From the NCBI RefSeq assembly GCF_014649835.1, contig NZ_BMTU01000003.1:248001-312000 (forward strand): a stretch of 64,000 nt of DNA. Reading direction: 5' to 3'. The notes under the pieces were generated by a model. The model saw only the letters and a list, made by a program, of their open reading frames with translations. It was not told where the DNA came from and did not search any database. Position numbers and translations under genes: made by a program. This stretch comes from Streptomyces pilosus. Its GTDB lineage: Bacteria > Actinomycetota > Actinomycetes > Streptomycetales > Streptomycetaceae. Positions 63,387 through 64,000 of the stretch are shown here, piece by piece. Numbering within the stretch: position 1 is the first letter of the stretch; every line of letters begins with the position of its first letter.

Positions 63387-64000
63387 TTACGCGGTCGGCT
63401 TCTCCTCGAGACGGGGGAAGAGGACCGCGCCCTTGGTGACCGTCGAACCGGCGGGCAGCAGGCCCCAGGTGCCGGCCTGCTGGACGTTCTGGCCGGCGAG
63501 GGCGCCGAGGCCGGCCTCCGCGCCGAGGGAGTCCCAGAGCTTCTGGGAGGTCTCCGGCATGACCGGGTTGAGGAGGACGGCCACCGCGCGGAGGGACTCC
63601 GCGGCCGTGTAGAGGATGGTGGCCAGGCGGGCCCTGCCCTCGGGCGAGTCGTCCTTGGCGACCTTCCAGGGCTCCTGCTCGGTGATGTAGCCGTTGACCT
63701 GCTTCACGAAGTCGAACACCGCCAGGATGCCGCCCTGGAAGTCCAGCTCCTCGCCGATGCGGCGGTCCGCCTCGGCGACGGCCTTGGCCAGCCCGTCGTG
63801 GACGGCCTGCTCGGCCTCGCCGTCGGCGGTCGCCGCCGGCAGTTCGCCGCCGAAGTACTTGCCGACCATCGCGGCGACGCGGGAGGCGAGGTTGCCGTAG
63901 TCGTTGGCCAGCTCGCTGGTGTAGCGGGCGGAGAAGTCCTCCCAGGAGAAGCTGCCGTCCTGACCGAAGGCGATCGCGCGCAGGAAGTACCAGCGGTACG
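63387..64000 (-). CDS. metG: Methionyl-tRNA synthetase, C-terminal part (cut by window edge)
   Basis: About 204 codons of the helical anticodon-binding domain of MetRS are visible. The frame is open to the window end and holds YWYFLRAIAFGQDGSFSWEDF, a MetRS text just after the catalytic KMSKS region. Further on are DFQGGILAVFDFVKQVNGYI, EQEPWKVAKD and LNPVMPETSQKLWDSLG. The protein ends shortly afterwards, so it lacks the C-terminal tRNA-binding module of E. coli MetRS, as is usual in actinobacteria. The catalytic half lies outside the window. Confidence 0.95.
   Translation of the reverse strand, partial: YRWYFLRAIAFGQDGSFSWEDFSARYTSELANDYGNLASRVAAMVGKYFGGELPAATADGEAEQAVHDGLAKAVAEADRRIGEELDFQGGILAVFDFVKQVNGYITEQEPWKVAKDDSPEGRARLATILYTAAESLRAVAVLLNPVMPETSQKLWDSLGAEAGLGALAGQNVQQAGTWGLLPAGSTVTKGAVLFPRLEEKPTA

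Overview
The window is a 64 kb piece of a very GC-rich actinobacterial chromosome, almost certainly Streptomyces. The evidence is many GTG starts, 4-nt ATGA/GTGA gene overlaps, PASTA-kinase/PBP/RodA/PstP/FHA gene order, two class E sortases, a Bpa-type proteasome activator and two perfect parS sites. The parS sites and the housekeeping content (aspS, metG, the pknB cluster) place it in the conserved core, probably within a few hundred kb of oriC. I see no insertion sequence, prophage or CRISPR array.

Layout. 1-1042: two class E sortases (the first cut by the window edge). 1154-9339 (minus): the growth and division signalling cluster pknB, pbpA, rodA, pstP, fhaB, fhaA. 9854-9937: tRNA-Leu(CAG). 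10069-12877: a gamma-butyrolactone (GBL) signalling cassette made of an epimerase/reductase, an AfsA-family synthase and a divergent TetR receptor, with a strong autoregulatory-element match between the last two. 13124-15902: DUF2252 protein, J-domain-like protein, rhodanese. 15993-19615 (minus): paaABCDE, the phenylacetyl-CoA epoxidase. 19938-22937: DUF5819 protein, HTTM membrane protein, TrmH-type RNA methyltransferase. 22934-26891: paaN, divergent from paaH plus a PaaR-like TetR gene. 26982-31226: bkdR and a divergent branched-chain 2-oxoacid dehydrogenase operon (E1alpha, E1beta, E2). 31382-34910: MobA-like plus MoeA molybdenum cofactor genes and a TrkA-type K+ channel. 34949-37943: DrrAB-like ABC exporter and a quinone oxidoreductase. 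38273-43392: a surface protein, Bpa and two divergent Ser/Thr kinases. 43885-47540: a second branched-chain 2-oxoacid dehydrogenase operon. 47618-63260: D,D-carboxypeptidase, GntR regulator with MFS transporter, nitrilase-family amidase, LURP-one protein, M18 aminopeptidase, FadE5-like acyl-CoA dehydrogenase, SseB-like protein, a truncated pirin, a SpoIIE-type phosphatase, aspS and a PH-domain protein. 63387-64000: the 3' end of metG.

How the genes work together. PknB senses the cell wall through PASTA domains and is opposed by PstP. FhaA and FhaB read phosphothreonine, and PbpA/RodA build peptidoglycan. The paa genes convert phenylacetyl-CoA to its epoxide and onward. The 16-bp operator of paaABCDE recurs exactly (inverted) between paaN and paaH, and nearly so between bkdR and the first bkd operon. 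This suggests one TetR regulon that covers aromatic and branched-chain acyl-CoA metabolism.

Most interesting observations: the compact GBL cassette with its own operator next to a tRNA gene; the shared operator at three acyl-CoA loci, each with a DnaA-box-like 9-mer close by; two perfect parS sites, one overlapping a start codon; a pirin gene whose N-terminal half is lost exactly after its ribosome binding site; and eight genes whose starts lie 6-7 nt after a -10-like box, as expected for leaderless transcripts. I did not find a clearly new multi-gene system. The GBL cassette and the DUF5819-HTTM pair are the least characterised units. All family names come from reading the sequence; no database search was run.
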